From Paratrimastix pyriformis (taxonomy: Eukaryota > Preaxostyla > Paratrimastigidae): a DNA stretch of 64,000 bases. Below are positions 49,524 through 60,402 of this stretch, in pieces; within the stretch, counting starts at the first letter, position 1; every line of letters begins with the position of its first letter. The notes beneath the pieces are model-generated. The model was not told the DNA's origin and did not search any database. It saw only the letters and a list, made by a program, of their open reading frames with translations. The stretch spans positions 146,501 to 210,500 of the forward strand of contig JAPMOS010000024.1 of NCBI GenBank assembly GCA_027972325.1, written 5' to 3'. The position numbers and the translations under genes were made by a program.

Positions 49524-51770
49524 GTCGTCATCATCATCAGCATCATCAGCATCATCATTCATCATCATCAACATGAGCACCAACGAAATCATCCGATATC
49601 TCCACTCCTGGCTTTTGGGGCGCAGGGGCCTGTTTTTCGACCATCGGCGCCGCTTTGCGCTGAGTCCGGGGCTGCTGAGCTTCTTCCTGGCCCTGTTCTT
49701 CGTCTTCGCCATTGTGGTTCGCCCCTGTGCTTTGTGTGGGATCGGGTTTTTAGCTCATGATAGAACTCACGCAGAAAAGGAGGATGAAATTTGATGATTA
49801 TTTTTTTGGTGGTCCCATAATTGTTCGGCCTGACTGCTGTGTTGGCGGCGGAGGTGGGGCGGTGCGTGGTGCCGCCGTTGGAGTGAACGAAGCAGCGGAA
49901 GAAGGTGTAAGCAGACCAAAAGAGAATGCTGACCTGGAGTGAACAAAAAGACATGGTGGGATACAATGAGTAGTCTCCACTGCCCATTTGTTCATCATCA
50001 TTCAGCTGGGGTAGTATAGTGGCAGAATTCTTGCCTGTCACGCAAGAGACCCGGGTTCAATCCCCGGCCCTAGCGTTTTTATTATTTTAATATCTGAATG
50101 CCACCCTTTCTGCAGGTTCTGGGGTTCGGCTCTGCCATCAAGGAATCAGGGGACCCCTTCCACCTGGCCCCCCAGGGCTCCTACAACGAAAGCGTGGTGC
50201 AGTGGTGCCTGACGGACGAGGAGGGCGGACCCATCGCACCCTCCCGACCGGCCGGCCTGCCGCCCTACCAGGGCTGCCACCAGACGTCCGTCCAGCTCTG
50301 CTTCCCCCCTGCCCTTGTGCCCCCATCAGGGCTCTGCTCTGTATTGTCGTTCTCTGCTTCCCTGCTGTCCTTGTGTGGCTGCCAGACGTCCGTCCGTCTA
50401 TCTGCTCTGTTGTCGTCTCTGCTTCCCTGCTGTCCTTGTGCGAGCCCGCCAGGGCTGCCACCAGACGTCCTTCTTTTCGGGCAGCTGCTTTTCTGGTGTG
50501 GCGTCGGGTGAGAGTTACCGACCGGTTCGCACTCCTCTCGAATGGGGCATCGGCCGTTCAGCCTCTGTCCACACCACCACGCACCGTATGATGGAACTGA
50601 GGGGCTCTGTCCAGAGAACATGTCTTGCGTCCACACCATGCACCGTCTTATGGAACTCCTGTATGGGGTCAGACCTCCCGGGTGCGACCTACTGACATCC
50701 TCCCCATCTCTCTTCACAGGCCCGCACCACCCGCTCTCGCTGCTTGATCTCGGGACCCACTGATATCCCCTTTCCCCGTCTCTTCTGCCCCCACCAGCTG
50801 GGCGGGCCCACACCATCCGCTCTCCCTGCTCGATCTCGGGATCCTCTCGCGCCTCGCCTACGGCAACGCCACCACCCTCGCCACGGCCGTGCCTACCCTG
50901 CTCCCCGGGACGGACTACAGGCTGGAGGGTCACTCGTGCAAGCAGCAGGGCGTCTGCTTCTATGAGGGTCCGCACCCCCGCAGGGCATTGGGGATGGGGT
51001 GGGCATACAAACAGGCATCATATCGCTCGTATCTGCTTCTATGAGGGTCCGCACCCCCGCAGGGCATCGGGGGTGGGAATAGGCATACAAACAGGCATCA
51101 TATCGCTCGTGCAAGCTGCTAGGCGGCGCAGTATACAGCCCGGAGGTCAACGCCTCTTTGGTTGTGGTGCCGTTCCTCCCGCCACCACCCTCACATACGC
51201 ACGCGCCCGCGCCTCTTCCATTCCCACCCTCCCCTCTCTGGCCTAGTGTACAGCCCGGAGGACAATACCTCGGTGGTTGTGGTGCGCGGGACCCAAAGCG
51301 CCTTCGACATCGTCCAGGTCGGGCTGCCCCTCCCCTCCACCTCTTCCTTCTCCTCTTCCTCCTCCCCCCACCCCCCCCCACACACACACACCACCACCAC
51401 CACCACCACCACCACCACCACCACATCTTCCCTCCTCCTTCATCATCGCGTCTCCACCACCACCATAACCCCTCGGCACACCACCAGGATGTGGACATCT
51501 GGGGCGAGGCGACCATCTTCGAGCTTGGCGCCATGGGGCCGGTCGTCTCGGCCTGGCCGCCATCCATGACCTCGGACCTGGTCAGCCTCCCCCCCACACA
51601 CACACACCACCACCATCCCCACCTCGAACAACATGCCTGTCTCAGCGCCCCTCCATGCCCCATCATCAATATCCCCACCACCCCACCCATCATCCCCGTG
51701 AGAATATGCAGATGGGGGGGGCGGGGGCAACGGACCGGCCACGGTGCATGAAGAAGAAGAAGAAGAAGAA

Positions 51771-51858
<88 letters not shown>

Positions 51859-53136
51859 CAGCAGCTCCCCAGGAGCACCGCAAAGCACGTCTCTCCTCTC
51901 TTCTGGCCCTTCGTTCCACCTGCCCTTCCATCCATCATCGCCACCTTCCCTCTCGTCTTCTCTCCCTCCTCTCTTCTGTGCTGGGGCACAGGTACACATT
52001 GTGAGTGCCGTCAACGCGTACTTCTCCTTCCCGTACGCCTACCACCGAGCCCTCCAGCAGTACGTCGAGGCACTCAGCGACCGACGTGCCCAGGTCTGGG
52101 CTGCTGATGCTGCTGCCCTTTGAGCGAACATGCCGTGAAGAGATGCAGGGTATCGGTATCTCGGCACCTGTTAGACTGGCGCGCCCAGGTCTGGGCTGCT
52201 GATGCTGCTGCCCTTTGGAGTGAGCAGGCATTGTCTTTTCACGTGCCGTCTTGGGCTGCTGATGCGCCCCGGACAAGAAGAAAGACAATATATACAGAGA
52301 AAACGCATGCAGTGGGGATTTGCGAAGACACATTGCACCTTTTCGCTTTTTTTTTTTTTTTGGGGGGGGGGGGGGGGTTGGTGCAGGTACTACTGACGGG
52401 CCATTCACTCGGTTTCTCTCGTTCCTGATGATGGACGCTGGTGGGTGGCGGGACGGTGCAGGTGCTGCTGACGGGCCACTCGCTGGGCGGCGGGGTGGCG
52501 AGCATCGTCGGGGTGGCCACCCACCACCTCACGGTGGCCTTCTCCGGTCCGCATGACCCGACCTCCCTCCCCCTCCTTCCACTGATCGATCCTGGGCCTG
52601 CCAACCGCCACCATGAGGCGTCCGATGATCCGCCACCATCACATCATCTTTCCGTCGCACGTACCCGGTCCAATCTCTCTCACGCACCCCCACCCCCGAC
52701 TCCGATCCGAGCTCACGTATTTCCATCCCACACACCCCCACCCCTTCCTTCTTCATGCGCAGCGCCTGGGATTCTCTATCTGAGCGGCAAGTTGCACCTC
52801 AACCCGCTCAGGCTGCATCAGGTCCGTCCGAGTACGGCTGATATGCCCGGCATACCGGTATGTCGCTATGTGTCGCTATGTGTGTCGCTATGTGTCGCTA
52901 TGTGTCGCTATGTGTCGCTATGTGTCGCTATGTGTCGCTATGTGTCGCTATGTGTCGCTATGTGTCGCTATGTGTCGCTATGTGTGTCGCTATGTGTCGC
53001 TATGTGTGTCGCTATGTGTCGCTATGTGTCGCTATGTGTCGCTACATGTCGCTATGCGTACTAGTAGACACACACGGAACGTTCATGCATACTGGGTTTG
53101 AACCAACATTCCCCATCCTCTTCCATCCTCTCGCCT

Positions 53137-53168
<32 letters not shown>

Positions 53169-53655
53169 CCCCCTCACACACCCCCGTCCGCGCCTGTCCA
53201 ATGTTGTGACGCCTCATCCTCCCCGCCCACCTCTCCCCTTCCCGTCCGTCGCCCATCACCACCCCCTTCCCATCTCTCTCCCTCCCCTCTTCCCCCTTTC
53301 GACGTTGTGTCTGATCTTGGCCTGATTCCCCCGCTCACGCCATCCGCACCTCCCCTCCCCTCTCTCTCCCGCAATATCTCTTCGACGTCGTGTGATGCCC
53401 GACCCCTTGACCTGTCTCTCCCCCCCGTTTCACACCATCTCCCACTCTCCCTTCCGGGCGCAGTACCTCTTCGACGTTGTGCCCGATCTTGACCTGGTGC
53501 CCCGGATCGGGGCCTTTGCGGGCACCGTGCAGCACATCGACTGCACGGCCGGCTACCTGGCCTGCCACCAACTCATGCGGTCCCTCTGCGAGATCAGTCG
53601 GGCGTGCGGCGACCCGCTGGGGAGGCGGCTCGTCTGCCCGTCGGCAGCGCCGTGA
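46339..53655 (+). CDS. Multi-pass membrane class 3 lipase (diacylglycerol-lipase-like layout)
   Basis: Hydrolyses acyl-glycerol esters by a Ser-Asp-His triad. Exons: 46339-46620, 46670-46724, 46770-46870, 46928-~47140, ~47351-47532, 47822-48424, 48782-48902, 49164-49351, 49578-49716, 50116-50285, 50798-50967, 51247-51317, 51488-51580, 51992-52093, 52462-52546, 52763-52821 and 53464-53655. The N-terminal half has at least six hydrophobic helices, for example AIGVLLLLIPFGLLLGLHI, LLLGLFGLAVFGYVGVWSSF and GLLSFFLALFFVFAIV, with a Gly/His/Asp-rich loop. The catalytic half has VVVVRGTQSAFDIVQDVDIW (oxyanion strand), TGHSLGGGVASI (nucleophile elbow), VAFSAPGI, PDLDLVPRIG (Asp) and a Cys-rich end with candidate His in VQHIDC. 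TM domain plus Lipase_3 resembles DAGL. tRNA-Asn and tRNA-Asp lie in introns. The join around 47140 is uncertain (donor gtgagt, frame off by one). Confidence 0.85.
47243..47315 (+). tRNA. tRNA-Asn (anticodon GTT)
   Basis: Acceptor GGTTCCA/TGGAACC, D-stem GCTC/GAGC, anticodon stem CTCGG/CCGGG with loop CTGTTAA (GTT), T-stem CTGAG/CTCAG with loop TTCAATC, discriminator G. It lies in an intron of the lipase gene, same strand. Confidence 0.96.
47322..47326 (+). terminator. Pol III T5 terminator of tRNA-Asn
   Basis: T5 run seven bases past the tRNA, backed up by a T7 run at 47332-47338. Confidence 0.7.
47558..47662 (+). repeat. Dispersed 113-bp element, copy 3
   Basis: Same orientation as copy 1, in the lipase intron after 47532. 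It diverges at several positions from copies 1 and 2 (GTGCATTTGCTCGGACG, GTTCCTGGCGCC) but extends through ACACGTTCCGATGGGGGC and CCTAATGAC like copy 2. Confidence 0.85.
48520..48778. repeat. (CA)n plus ACATACATGAC minisatellite
   Basis: CA dinucleotides followed by ~17 copies of an ACATGACACAT/ACATACATGAC unit, in a lipase intron. Confidence 0.95.
50005..50075 (+). tRNA. tRNA-Asp (anticodon GTC)
   Basis: Acceptor GCTGGGG/CCCTAGC (one G-T pair), anticodon stem CTTGC/GCAAG with loop CTGTCAC (GTC), T-stem CCGGG/CCCGG with loop TTCAATC, discriminator G. It lies in an intron of the lipase gene, same strand. Confidence 0.96.
50076..50080 (+). terminator. Pol III T5 terminator of tRNA-Asp
   Basis: T5 immediately after the discriminator base. 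Confidence 0.75.
50378..50475 (+). repeat. Two exon-edge echoes downstream of lipase exon ending 50285
   Basis: GGCTGCCAGACGTCCGTC at 50380 and GGCTGCCACCAGACGTCCTT at 50453 copy the exon end and donor GGCTGCCACCAGAC|GTCCGTC. The following CTCTGCTTCCCTGCTGTCC is repeated too, giving three decayed tandem units. Confidence 0.85.
50714..50757 (+). repeat. Exon-edge echo upstream of lipase exon 50798
   Basis: After an acceptor-like cacag, GCCCGCACCACCCGCTCTCG then CTGCTTGATCTCGGGA copies the exon start (GCCCACACCATCCGCTCTCC, then CTGCTCGATCTCGGGA), ~88 bp upstream. Confidence 0.88.
51034..51172 (+). repeat. Downstream echo of exon end 50967 and upstream echo of exon 51247
   Basis: 51030-51068 repeats CTGCTTCTATGAGGGTCCGC and ACCCCCGCAGGGCAT from 50955-50986. 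51129-51172 repeats CAGTATACAGCCCGGAGG and TTGGTTGTGGTGC ahead of the true TGTACAGCCCGGAGGACAAT at 51247. One intron thus has echoes of both flanking exons. Confidence 0.88.
51745..51860. repeat. (GAA)n/(GAT)n microsatellite
   Basis: Six GAA triplets followed by ~30 ATG triplets in a lipase intron. Confidence 0.95.
52180..52265 (+). repeat. Echoes downstream of lipase exon ending 52093
   Basis: CGCGCCCAGGTCTGGGCTGC plus TGATGCTGCTGCCCTTTG at 52182-52219 repeats the exon end, donor and intron start at 52084-52122. A shorter copy TCTTGGGCTGCTGATGC lies at 52248. Confidence 0.9.
52378..52412 (+). repeat. Echo upstream of the lipase nucleophile-elbow exon
   Basis: GGTGCAGGTACTACTGACGG then GCCATTCACTCGG copies the acceptor and exon start (GGTGCAGGTGCTGCTGACGG, then GCCACTCGCTGGG; edge 52462). 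It would encode VLLTGHSLG, then diverges. Confidence 0.9.
52855..53055. repeat. Minisatellite, unit tatgtgtcgc (10 bp)
   Basis: About 19 copies of TATGTGTCGC with occasional 12-bp TATGTGTGTCGC units, in the penultimate lipase intron. Confidence 0.97.
53296..53420 (+). repeat. Two echoes upstream of the last lipase exon
   Basis: 53297-53331 (TTCGACGTTGTGTCTGATCT) and 53371-53412 (GCAATATCTCTTCGACGTCG) copy the acceptor and start of the last exon (GCAGTACCTCTTCGACGTTG; edge 53464), each decayed differently. Confidence 0.85.
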
Positions 53656-54283
53656 GGCGCCCGGGGACTTGGTTTTTTGTGAGGTGCCTGGCAAGCACTC
53701 CTAGCTCCCTCTTGTGCTGGGAGTGTTCGTTCCGTGGCGGTACGCGGTGTGGTGGTGAGTGAGTGGTGAGAGCTCTTGTCTCTTCCCTCTTTCCGCCCCT
53801 CTTTCTGCCCTCCTCCTCCTCCTGTTTTTTTCCCTCGTTCTCTGTCCTTCTTTCTTTCGTGATTCTCCCGCTTCGGAGCCGCTTTTCCCCGATGGGCTTC
53901 CACCACCCGCGGAAACATGATGGAAACATAGAAACATGGAAGGGTGGCGGCTTTTCTCCTCCAGTGACGTGACGCACGAAGCGGCGGCAACCCGGACGCG
54001 ATGGTGGTGGCTCTTCCCCCCGGGCAGACAGACAGCCCAAACAAAGGGAGGAAAAGAAAGCGGGAATGGCGATGCCTGGACAACCGCGACACGTTCCGAG
54101 CCCCACACCGTCCCGTCGGGGCACTTCGGCTCATCCCGAGGCCCCCCCCCCCCCCCCCCCCCCGTCGTCCTGCTCCCCAACGGCGAAAAAAACACGAACC
54201 CAAACACAACCAAGCAAAATTACGGCCAACATCTCCCATCCCCTCCCACCCAACCCGACGGCCCACATCCCCCCGGGAGCGGT
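53656..54283. other. Convergent intergenic region
   Basis: Between the lipase stop and the PYM-like stop. It contains a T/C-rich stretch and a C-run at 54141-54162. No gene recognised. Confidence 0.5.
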
Positions 54284-55129
54284 TCACATCCCCAGGGCAG
54301 CGAGCTGGGCCTCGAGCTCGCCAATGGCGGCCACCTTGCGCTGCTGGTCGGGGTCAGGGCGCTGCTCGGGGTGGGCCGCCAGCTGGGTCTGCAGGTCGCG
54401 CGCCTGCTTCAGCTTCTTCTTGAGCTGGCGCCGCTTCTTGGCGGCCTCGTCCTCGGCCGAGGCGGGGGCGGAGGCGGGTTCCTCCTCCGGGGCAGGGGCG
54501 GGGGCGGGGGCGGGTGTAGGGACGGCAGGTTCGGCCGGGGTGGGAGCAGCAGTCGGTTTGGCCTTGGGGGCGCGGGGTTTTTTGGGCTGGGAAGGTGGAG
54601 GGGGTGGCGGGGGAGGGGCCGAGGCGCCCGAGGGAGGCAGCTGGAAGTCGCCGATATCGAAGGCCTCACCCTGGGGGACTTGTCGCTATTCCACACAAGG
54701 GCACCCGATTGGTAAAATGTCTCGATGAGTGATGCAGCACAGACCTTATCCAGCTTCTTCTCCTGCTTCTTCTCGGCTTTGGATTTGCGCGGAATGGATG
54801 GATCCTCGATGTTATCATAGACACCGGCTTTCTGTGCAGCAATCATCCGCTGAATCGAAGCAGGCACGTGCATCATATTCACATCGATCGATTGCTTCGG
54901 GATGCCACCGGGAACAAAACCAGCATCAATGAGCCGTTGACGTGTCCTTCCGGGCGCCACATATGCGGCAACCTGTGGAGAAGACAGTTGATGACAGCCC
55001 GTACAACCAAAATGACGAGCAAACCTCCTCCTGGGGCATGTAACCAGCCTTCACACGCACATCCTTCCGGAATGTGCCGTCGGGCCTCATCGAACCGCGA
55101 ACAACCGTATACTTCGCCTGAACCTGCTC
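54284..55129 (-). CDS. PYM / WIBG-like Mago-Y14 binding protein (5' exon not resolved)
   Basis: PYM binds the Mago-Y14 core of the exon junction complex and ribosomes and helps recycle it. Exons seen: 55129-55025, 54972-54745 and 54670-54284 (donors gtttgc and gtctgt). The first holds the diagnostic PYM box: RPDGTFRKDVRVKAGYMPQE, followed by E-V across the intron. Then come PGRTRQRLIDAGFVPGGIPK and a basic KSKAEKKQEKKLDK stretch. The last exon has a Pro/Ala-rich linker and the C-terminal helix typical of PYM, KKRRQLKKKLKQARDLQ, ending AAIGELEAQLAALGM. The total is ~240 residues plus an unplaced N-terminus; the family is ~200. The start should lie within ~130 bp upstream, next to the divergent DUSP23-like start, but no ATG exon joins cleanly. 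Confidence 0.85.
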
Positions 55130-55258
55130 CTGTGGCAGAAAGAACGTCAAGATCTCACCAAACACAATGGGAACGAACCGGGGCCGGGGCGCTCCACTCT
55201 TCCTGCATCGTTCAAACCCCTCGGCGAATCACGCTCTTCCCCCGTTTGAATTTCCGAA
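55130..55258. promoter_or_regulatory. Short divergent spacer between PYM-like and DUSP23-like genes
   Basis: 129 bp separates the first certain PYM-like exon from the DUSP23-like ATG. It should include the PYM-like first exon and both promoters. No motif stands out. Confidence 0.4.
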
Positions 55259-55867
55259 ATGAGCCTGTCCCAGTTCTGGAACTTTTCATGGGTGACGGAA
55301 CAGCTCGCTGGAATGGCTCGGCCAGTTCCTTTTGATGTCGTTTGTCCCTTGTTGCTCAAGGAGAAAATCGGATTTGTGGTATCTCTGACAGAGGTTTCCG
55401 TGCTCCCAACCGATGCGCCGCTCGTTGTCAAGCACATTCCCATTCCCGATTATGCCCCTCCAACTCTGGAAAAGGTTCGGGTGAACAATCCGACAATCGT
55501 TGACGACACATCACCCGTGTTGTTAGGGTCTCGATCTTGTTGATTTTCTCTTTGATTTGATCGAACGGAAAAAGATGCGTGGCGTGGTTCACTGTGCCGG
55601 TGGACGCGGACGCACCGGGACCATGCTTGCGGTGTGGCATTGCGCCAAGACCGGTCTGTCTCACCCCGGCTGATCCGTCGCATGACGATCGTCGCGGTAG
55701 GATCCGACGGTGACACCGCAATCAGGGCGATTCGATCTGCTCGCCCCGGATCGATTGAGACTCCAACCCAGGAGGAATTCCTCCGCGATTACGCTCCCCA
55801 GTTCCGGCGCCGCTACCTGACCCTCGCCGGCCAGAACACAGCTGCAGGCAGTGTGGGCCGCCTGTAG
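55259..55867 (+). CDS. DUSP23-like dual-specificity protein phosphatase
   Basis: Removes phosphate from Tyr/Ser/Thr through a Cys-phosphate intermediate. Exons 55259-55474, 55527-55653 and 55701-55867 join in frame (donors gttcgg and gtctgt), giving 169 residues against ~150 in human DUSP23. It starts MSLSQFWNFSWVTEQLAGMA, matching the NFSWV...LAG start of the family. VVSLTE and the general-acid loop PIPDYAPP follow. The catalytic loop is HCAGGRGRTGT (C-X5-R). The C-terminal AIRAIRSARPGSIETPTQEE is the DUSP23 signature helix. All catalytic residues are present. It is a small cytosolic enzyme without targeting signals. Confidence 0.93.
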
Positions 55868-56498
55868 CGCGGATCCCGGCCACAGATTGTCTTTTTGTCT
55901 GGCTTGCTTGGTTTAAATAGAGACAGGCAACAGATCCGAGGTAATTTGTCCACCCGGGCTGACTCTTCCTGCAGGTGCACACGTCCCCACCCGTCCCGCC
56001 TCCATCCGTCGTCCCTCCACCGGTGCCGATGCTGACGATGATGATGCCCAAAGAACAAGCAAGCAGAAACTGGGCAAAAGAGGGCAGACTTCCATCGAGG
56101 CACGTGAAATCCGTGTTGAGGGTCCCATAAATTTGTTTTTTTTTTGTCCCAGGTTTTTTTGTGTCTCAACACCTCTTTTTTTTTCCGGTGGCCCCGCAAG
56201 CCGAACCACAAACACAGTCTTCCTGCGCCACCTTCCAACCGTCATCAGCGTTCCTTGAAGTTGTAATTATTCCCTCGTTTCACCACTCTCATCATCCACT
56301 CGTCTCCGCCGATTTTCCATCACCCTAACCAACGCTCGCCCGAGGTTTCACTGGCCGTCTGTCTTCTCAGCACCCCCCTTGCATCGCCCGCCTGCGTCCC
56401 TTTCATCGCGCTAAAGGAAGGAGGGACAGCGCATGGTGGAAGGAGAATCACGTCAGAAAACGGAGGAGGAGGAGGATGGAAACTTATACAGGGGGAAC
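55868..56498. other. Convergent intergenic region
   Basis: Between the DUSP23-like stop and the stop of the RNA repair gene. It has T-runs near 56131-56181 and no gene recognised. If the GTGAG at 56495 is a donor instead of part of the TGA stop, the RNA repair gene could extend into it. Confidence 0.45.
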
Positions 56499-58553
56499 TC
56501 ACCTGCTGGGCCCCCGCTGCTTGCCTGCCGCCCTGCCGCCGCCGCCCCCCTCGGCCGCCGCGGCGGCCCGTCTGAGGGCCTCCCGTGCCCGTGCGAACAT
56601 GGGCGCCACCAGCCGCTCGAGCCCCGGCCAGCCATCGGCCTCCACCTCCTGCTCACCCCCATTGGTGGTGGCGATGGTCTCCTCCCCCAGGGGGGCCGCC
56701 CGCACCCGGCCCGCGCATGGGTGGCTCTCCCCCGAGCCGCAGCCGCACAGCCGGCCCGCCGGGGTGAGAGCCGCCTTCCGGCCCACGACCAGCCAATGGA
56801 AGGGCGACGCGCACAGCAGGTCGACAGGACCCGCCGCCCCCGCCCCCTCCTCGGCATCGCCATCACCATTACCCTGATGCTGTCGACCACCAGCAGCCCC
56901 ACCCGGGGCGGCCATCATGAGCTGGCTGATCAGGGCCATCCGCATCGCGTGGGCCAGGATTTTGCGCGCCCTGGGGGCGTTCTTGGGGGCCATCTTGGCG
57001 GCCACCCGCCAATCACGGTCCATCTCCTCCTCGACCGCGGCCGCCAGCCGGCCCGGCCGGAGGGCCCACACGGGGGGCGGCAGCGACCGGGCGGCAGGCC
57101 CCGGGTCACCGCCCGCCGCCAAGCCGGCCACCCCGCGCGGCCGGGCCTGCGGGCACACGATCAGCTGCTCGCGCCAGATGAAGGGCTCCGGGATGGCCCG
57201 GCACAGGACTGCCCCGAACTCGTGGCCGGCCAGACGCTGGCAGAAGTCCCGCTGGCGGACGAGGGTCGCGTCGATCTGCGAGCCCCAGTGCACGGCCGAC
57301 TTGTCCTTTGACGGGCCGGCCCCCTCGGAGCAGGGCAGGGCCGCCTCGTCGGTCAGGATGATGTAGAAGTCGTAGTCCGAGGCAGCCGTGGCCAGGCCCC
57401 ACAGCCGGCTGCCCACCTGCAGGTGGGGTGGATGGTGGATGGGAGTTGGAGGCGATGTGAAGGGTATGGCGACGGAGAGACAGGGGGTGGGAATGACGGG
57501 GGAAGATCGACATCGACACGTGAAGATCAGGGGTGGGGTGGGGTGATGGAGACACGAATCCGGGTGATGATGGATGTCGAGGCACACATTGGCAGGGGTG
57601 ATGGCGGACCATCCACGACGGGCATATGGAAGGCATCGGGTGGGGGATGGCGACCAGGTGGGGACGACGAGAAGGCGGGGGGAAAACCAACATAAAGGGG
57701 AGCATCAGCTGCAGACCAGGTAGACGGAGAGTACGTGGGCTGAGGGCAGCCCGAGCCGGTCCAGCAGTGTGGCCAAGTTCATCCGCTCGGTGGGTCTGCC
57801 CAGCCCCAGCCAGCCCGCCCGCTCGGCCGGGCTCAGCCAGACAGCAGGCGGGGTGCCCAGGGCGCACAGCGGGGCCAGGTCCGCCTCGGGGATGCCGATC
57901 AGGGACGCGGGGGGTGGGGAGGAGGTGGTGGGGGTGGGAGGGGGAGGGCTGGGGGTGGGGCGGAGGGTCGGATGGGGGTTGGATGGGTGGGGGGGGTTAG
58001 GCCTGCCAAAATGGGGGGAGGGGAAGGGGGATGAGCAAAACTGCGGGGGAGAGCATGGCGGGGGGGGGGGGGGGGGGGGGGATGCAAACCGACCGAATGA
58101 GCCGCGCCGCCGGCTTGCTGATCCGCGGCATCATCATCATCATGGGCTCCCGTCACATCATCGGCATCGTTCGCGTCGCCCTCGGTGCTCGGGGTGGGCG
58201 CGGCAGCAGCGGCAGCGGGGGCGGGGGAGACGAGGCGCGAAGGATCAGGGGCAGGGCAGCCCCAGCTGGAAGGCGGCACGAGGGGTGGCAGGTCAGGGAT
58301 GAATGAGGGTGTCGTCGTCGTCAGATCATCATCACCATCCTGATCATCATCCATTCATCATCACATCATGACCATCATCCTGATCAGATCACCATCATCC
58401 GTTCATCATCATCCATTCATCATCATTCATGATCAACATTCATAATCAACATTCATGATCAACATTCATGATCATCATCCTGACCATCACCCATCCATCA
58501 TCATTCATTATCAGCATCCAGATCATCATCATCCAATCATCATCATCATCCTC

Positions 58554-58602
<49 letters not shown>

Positions 58603-60028
58603 TCATCATCCCCGCCCACCCCGAGGCGGACCGGGCCAGCAGGGCGGCGGCCTCCTCGGGCCCGTGGACGGTCAGGCACTCGGCGAAGCCTTCCTCGGGG
58701 CTGGGCGGCACCAGGTGCCGGGCGAACGAGTCCACGATGCGCTCCCCGTGCCCGAAGGGGATCGTCGGGTGGTCCACCCGGCCCTGCGGGACAAGGGGGA
58801 AGAGGGGAGGGGAACGATGATGGGGACGAGACATCGATGCGGGCCGGCCACAAAGGACATGAGAAATTCCCGATGTGCCACAAGAGAGATCATGACTGGA
58901 TAATGGGCCGGATGAGGACACGAGGAGAAATTCTCGATGTGATGATGACTGGATGAGGACACGAGAAATTCTCGATGTGATGATGACTGGATGAGGACAC
59001 GAGAAATTCTCGATGTGATGATGACTGGATGAGGACACGAGAAATTCTCGATGTGATGATGACTGGATGAGGACACGAGAAATTCTCGATGTGATGATGA
59101 CTGGATGAGGACACGAGAAATTCTCGATGTGATGATGACTGGATGAGGACACGAGAAATTCTCGATGTGATGATGACTGGATGAGGACACGAGAAATTCT
59201 CGATGTGATGATGACTGGATGAGGACACGAGAAATTCTCGATGTGATGATGACTGGATGAGGACACGAGAAATTCTCGATGTGATGATGACTGGATGAGG
59301 ACACGAGAAATTCTCGATGTGATGATGACTGGATGAGGACACGAGAAATTCTCGATGTGATGATGACTGGATGAGGACACGAGAAATTCTCGATGTGATG
59401 ATGACTGGATGAGGACACGAGAAATTCTCGATGTGCCACAAAGGCGATCATGATGGCCCCTTCGCGAAGAAGTTGAGGGCACGGGAGATACCGAACAAGC
59501 GAGCGAGCGTCCCAAGGAAAAGCACAAAGGCCAACAAGATGCCACACGCGACGAGAGATTGAGAACAAGTGACCACCCACATCCCTAACGCGAGCAAAAA
59601 GACAACAGGAACACAAGTGACAGAAGACAGACCACGACCCGGGCCTTGCACAGCTCAACGGGCGTGTCGAAGTGGACGCTGACCGCCCCTGGGGGCATGA
59701 AGGCCATCTGCAGCCAGTAGGTCCGGTCGGCCGGGGTCGGGTTGCACCGGTCGATCAGAACCCTGCAGCAGCGGAGCCGGGGGGGTGAGGCATATGATGA
59801 GATGATTGGATGTTGAGGATTGGATGCTGAGGATTGGATGCTGATGATCTGGATCTGACTGGATGACTGGATGACTGGAAGGGATGTTGGATGAGTGTCC
59901 AGCGATGATGACGGACCTAGGTGCATTGCGTGCCTGGATGGTGGTGTGATGATGGCGATGATTGGATGATGATGATTGGATGATGATGATGATGATGGCG
60001 ATGATTGGATGATGATGATGATGATGAT

Positions 60029-60103
<75 letters not shown>

Positions 60104-60144
60104 GGATGATGATGATTGGATGATGATGATTGGATGATGATGAT

Positions 60145-60236
<92 letters not shown>

Positions 60237-60348
60237 GGATGATGATGATTGGATGATGATGATTGGATGATGATGATTGGATGATGATGATTGGATGATG
60301 ATGACCGGATGATGATGACCGGATGATGATGACCGGATGATGATGACC

Positions 60349-60402
<54 letters not shown>

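Noticed and set aside
56440-56498. Additional 3' exon of the RNA repair gene using gtgagt as a donor
   Set aside because: The in-frame TGA overlaps the GTGAG, and the donor does not fit the GTCYG pattern. No continuing homology was seen, though I cannot exclude it.
58911-59432. CRISPR-like array of short palindromic repeats
   Set aside because: Units are contiguous with no variable spacers, and the setting is a eukaryotic intron.
58598-59545. Repetitive open frame across the 38-bp array that looks like a repeat protein
   Set aside because: A 38-bp period forces a three-frame cycle with no stop. It is intronic and the flanking kinase exons splice across it.
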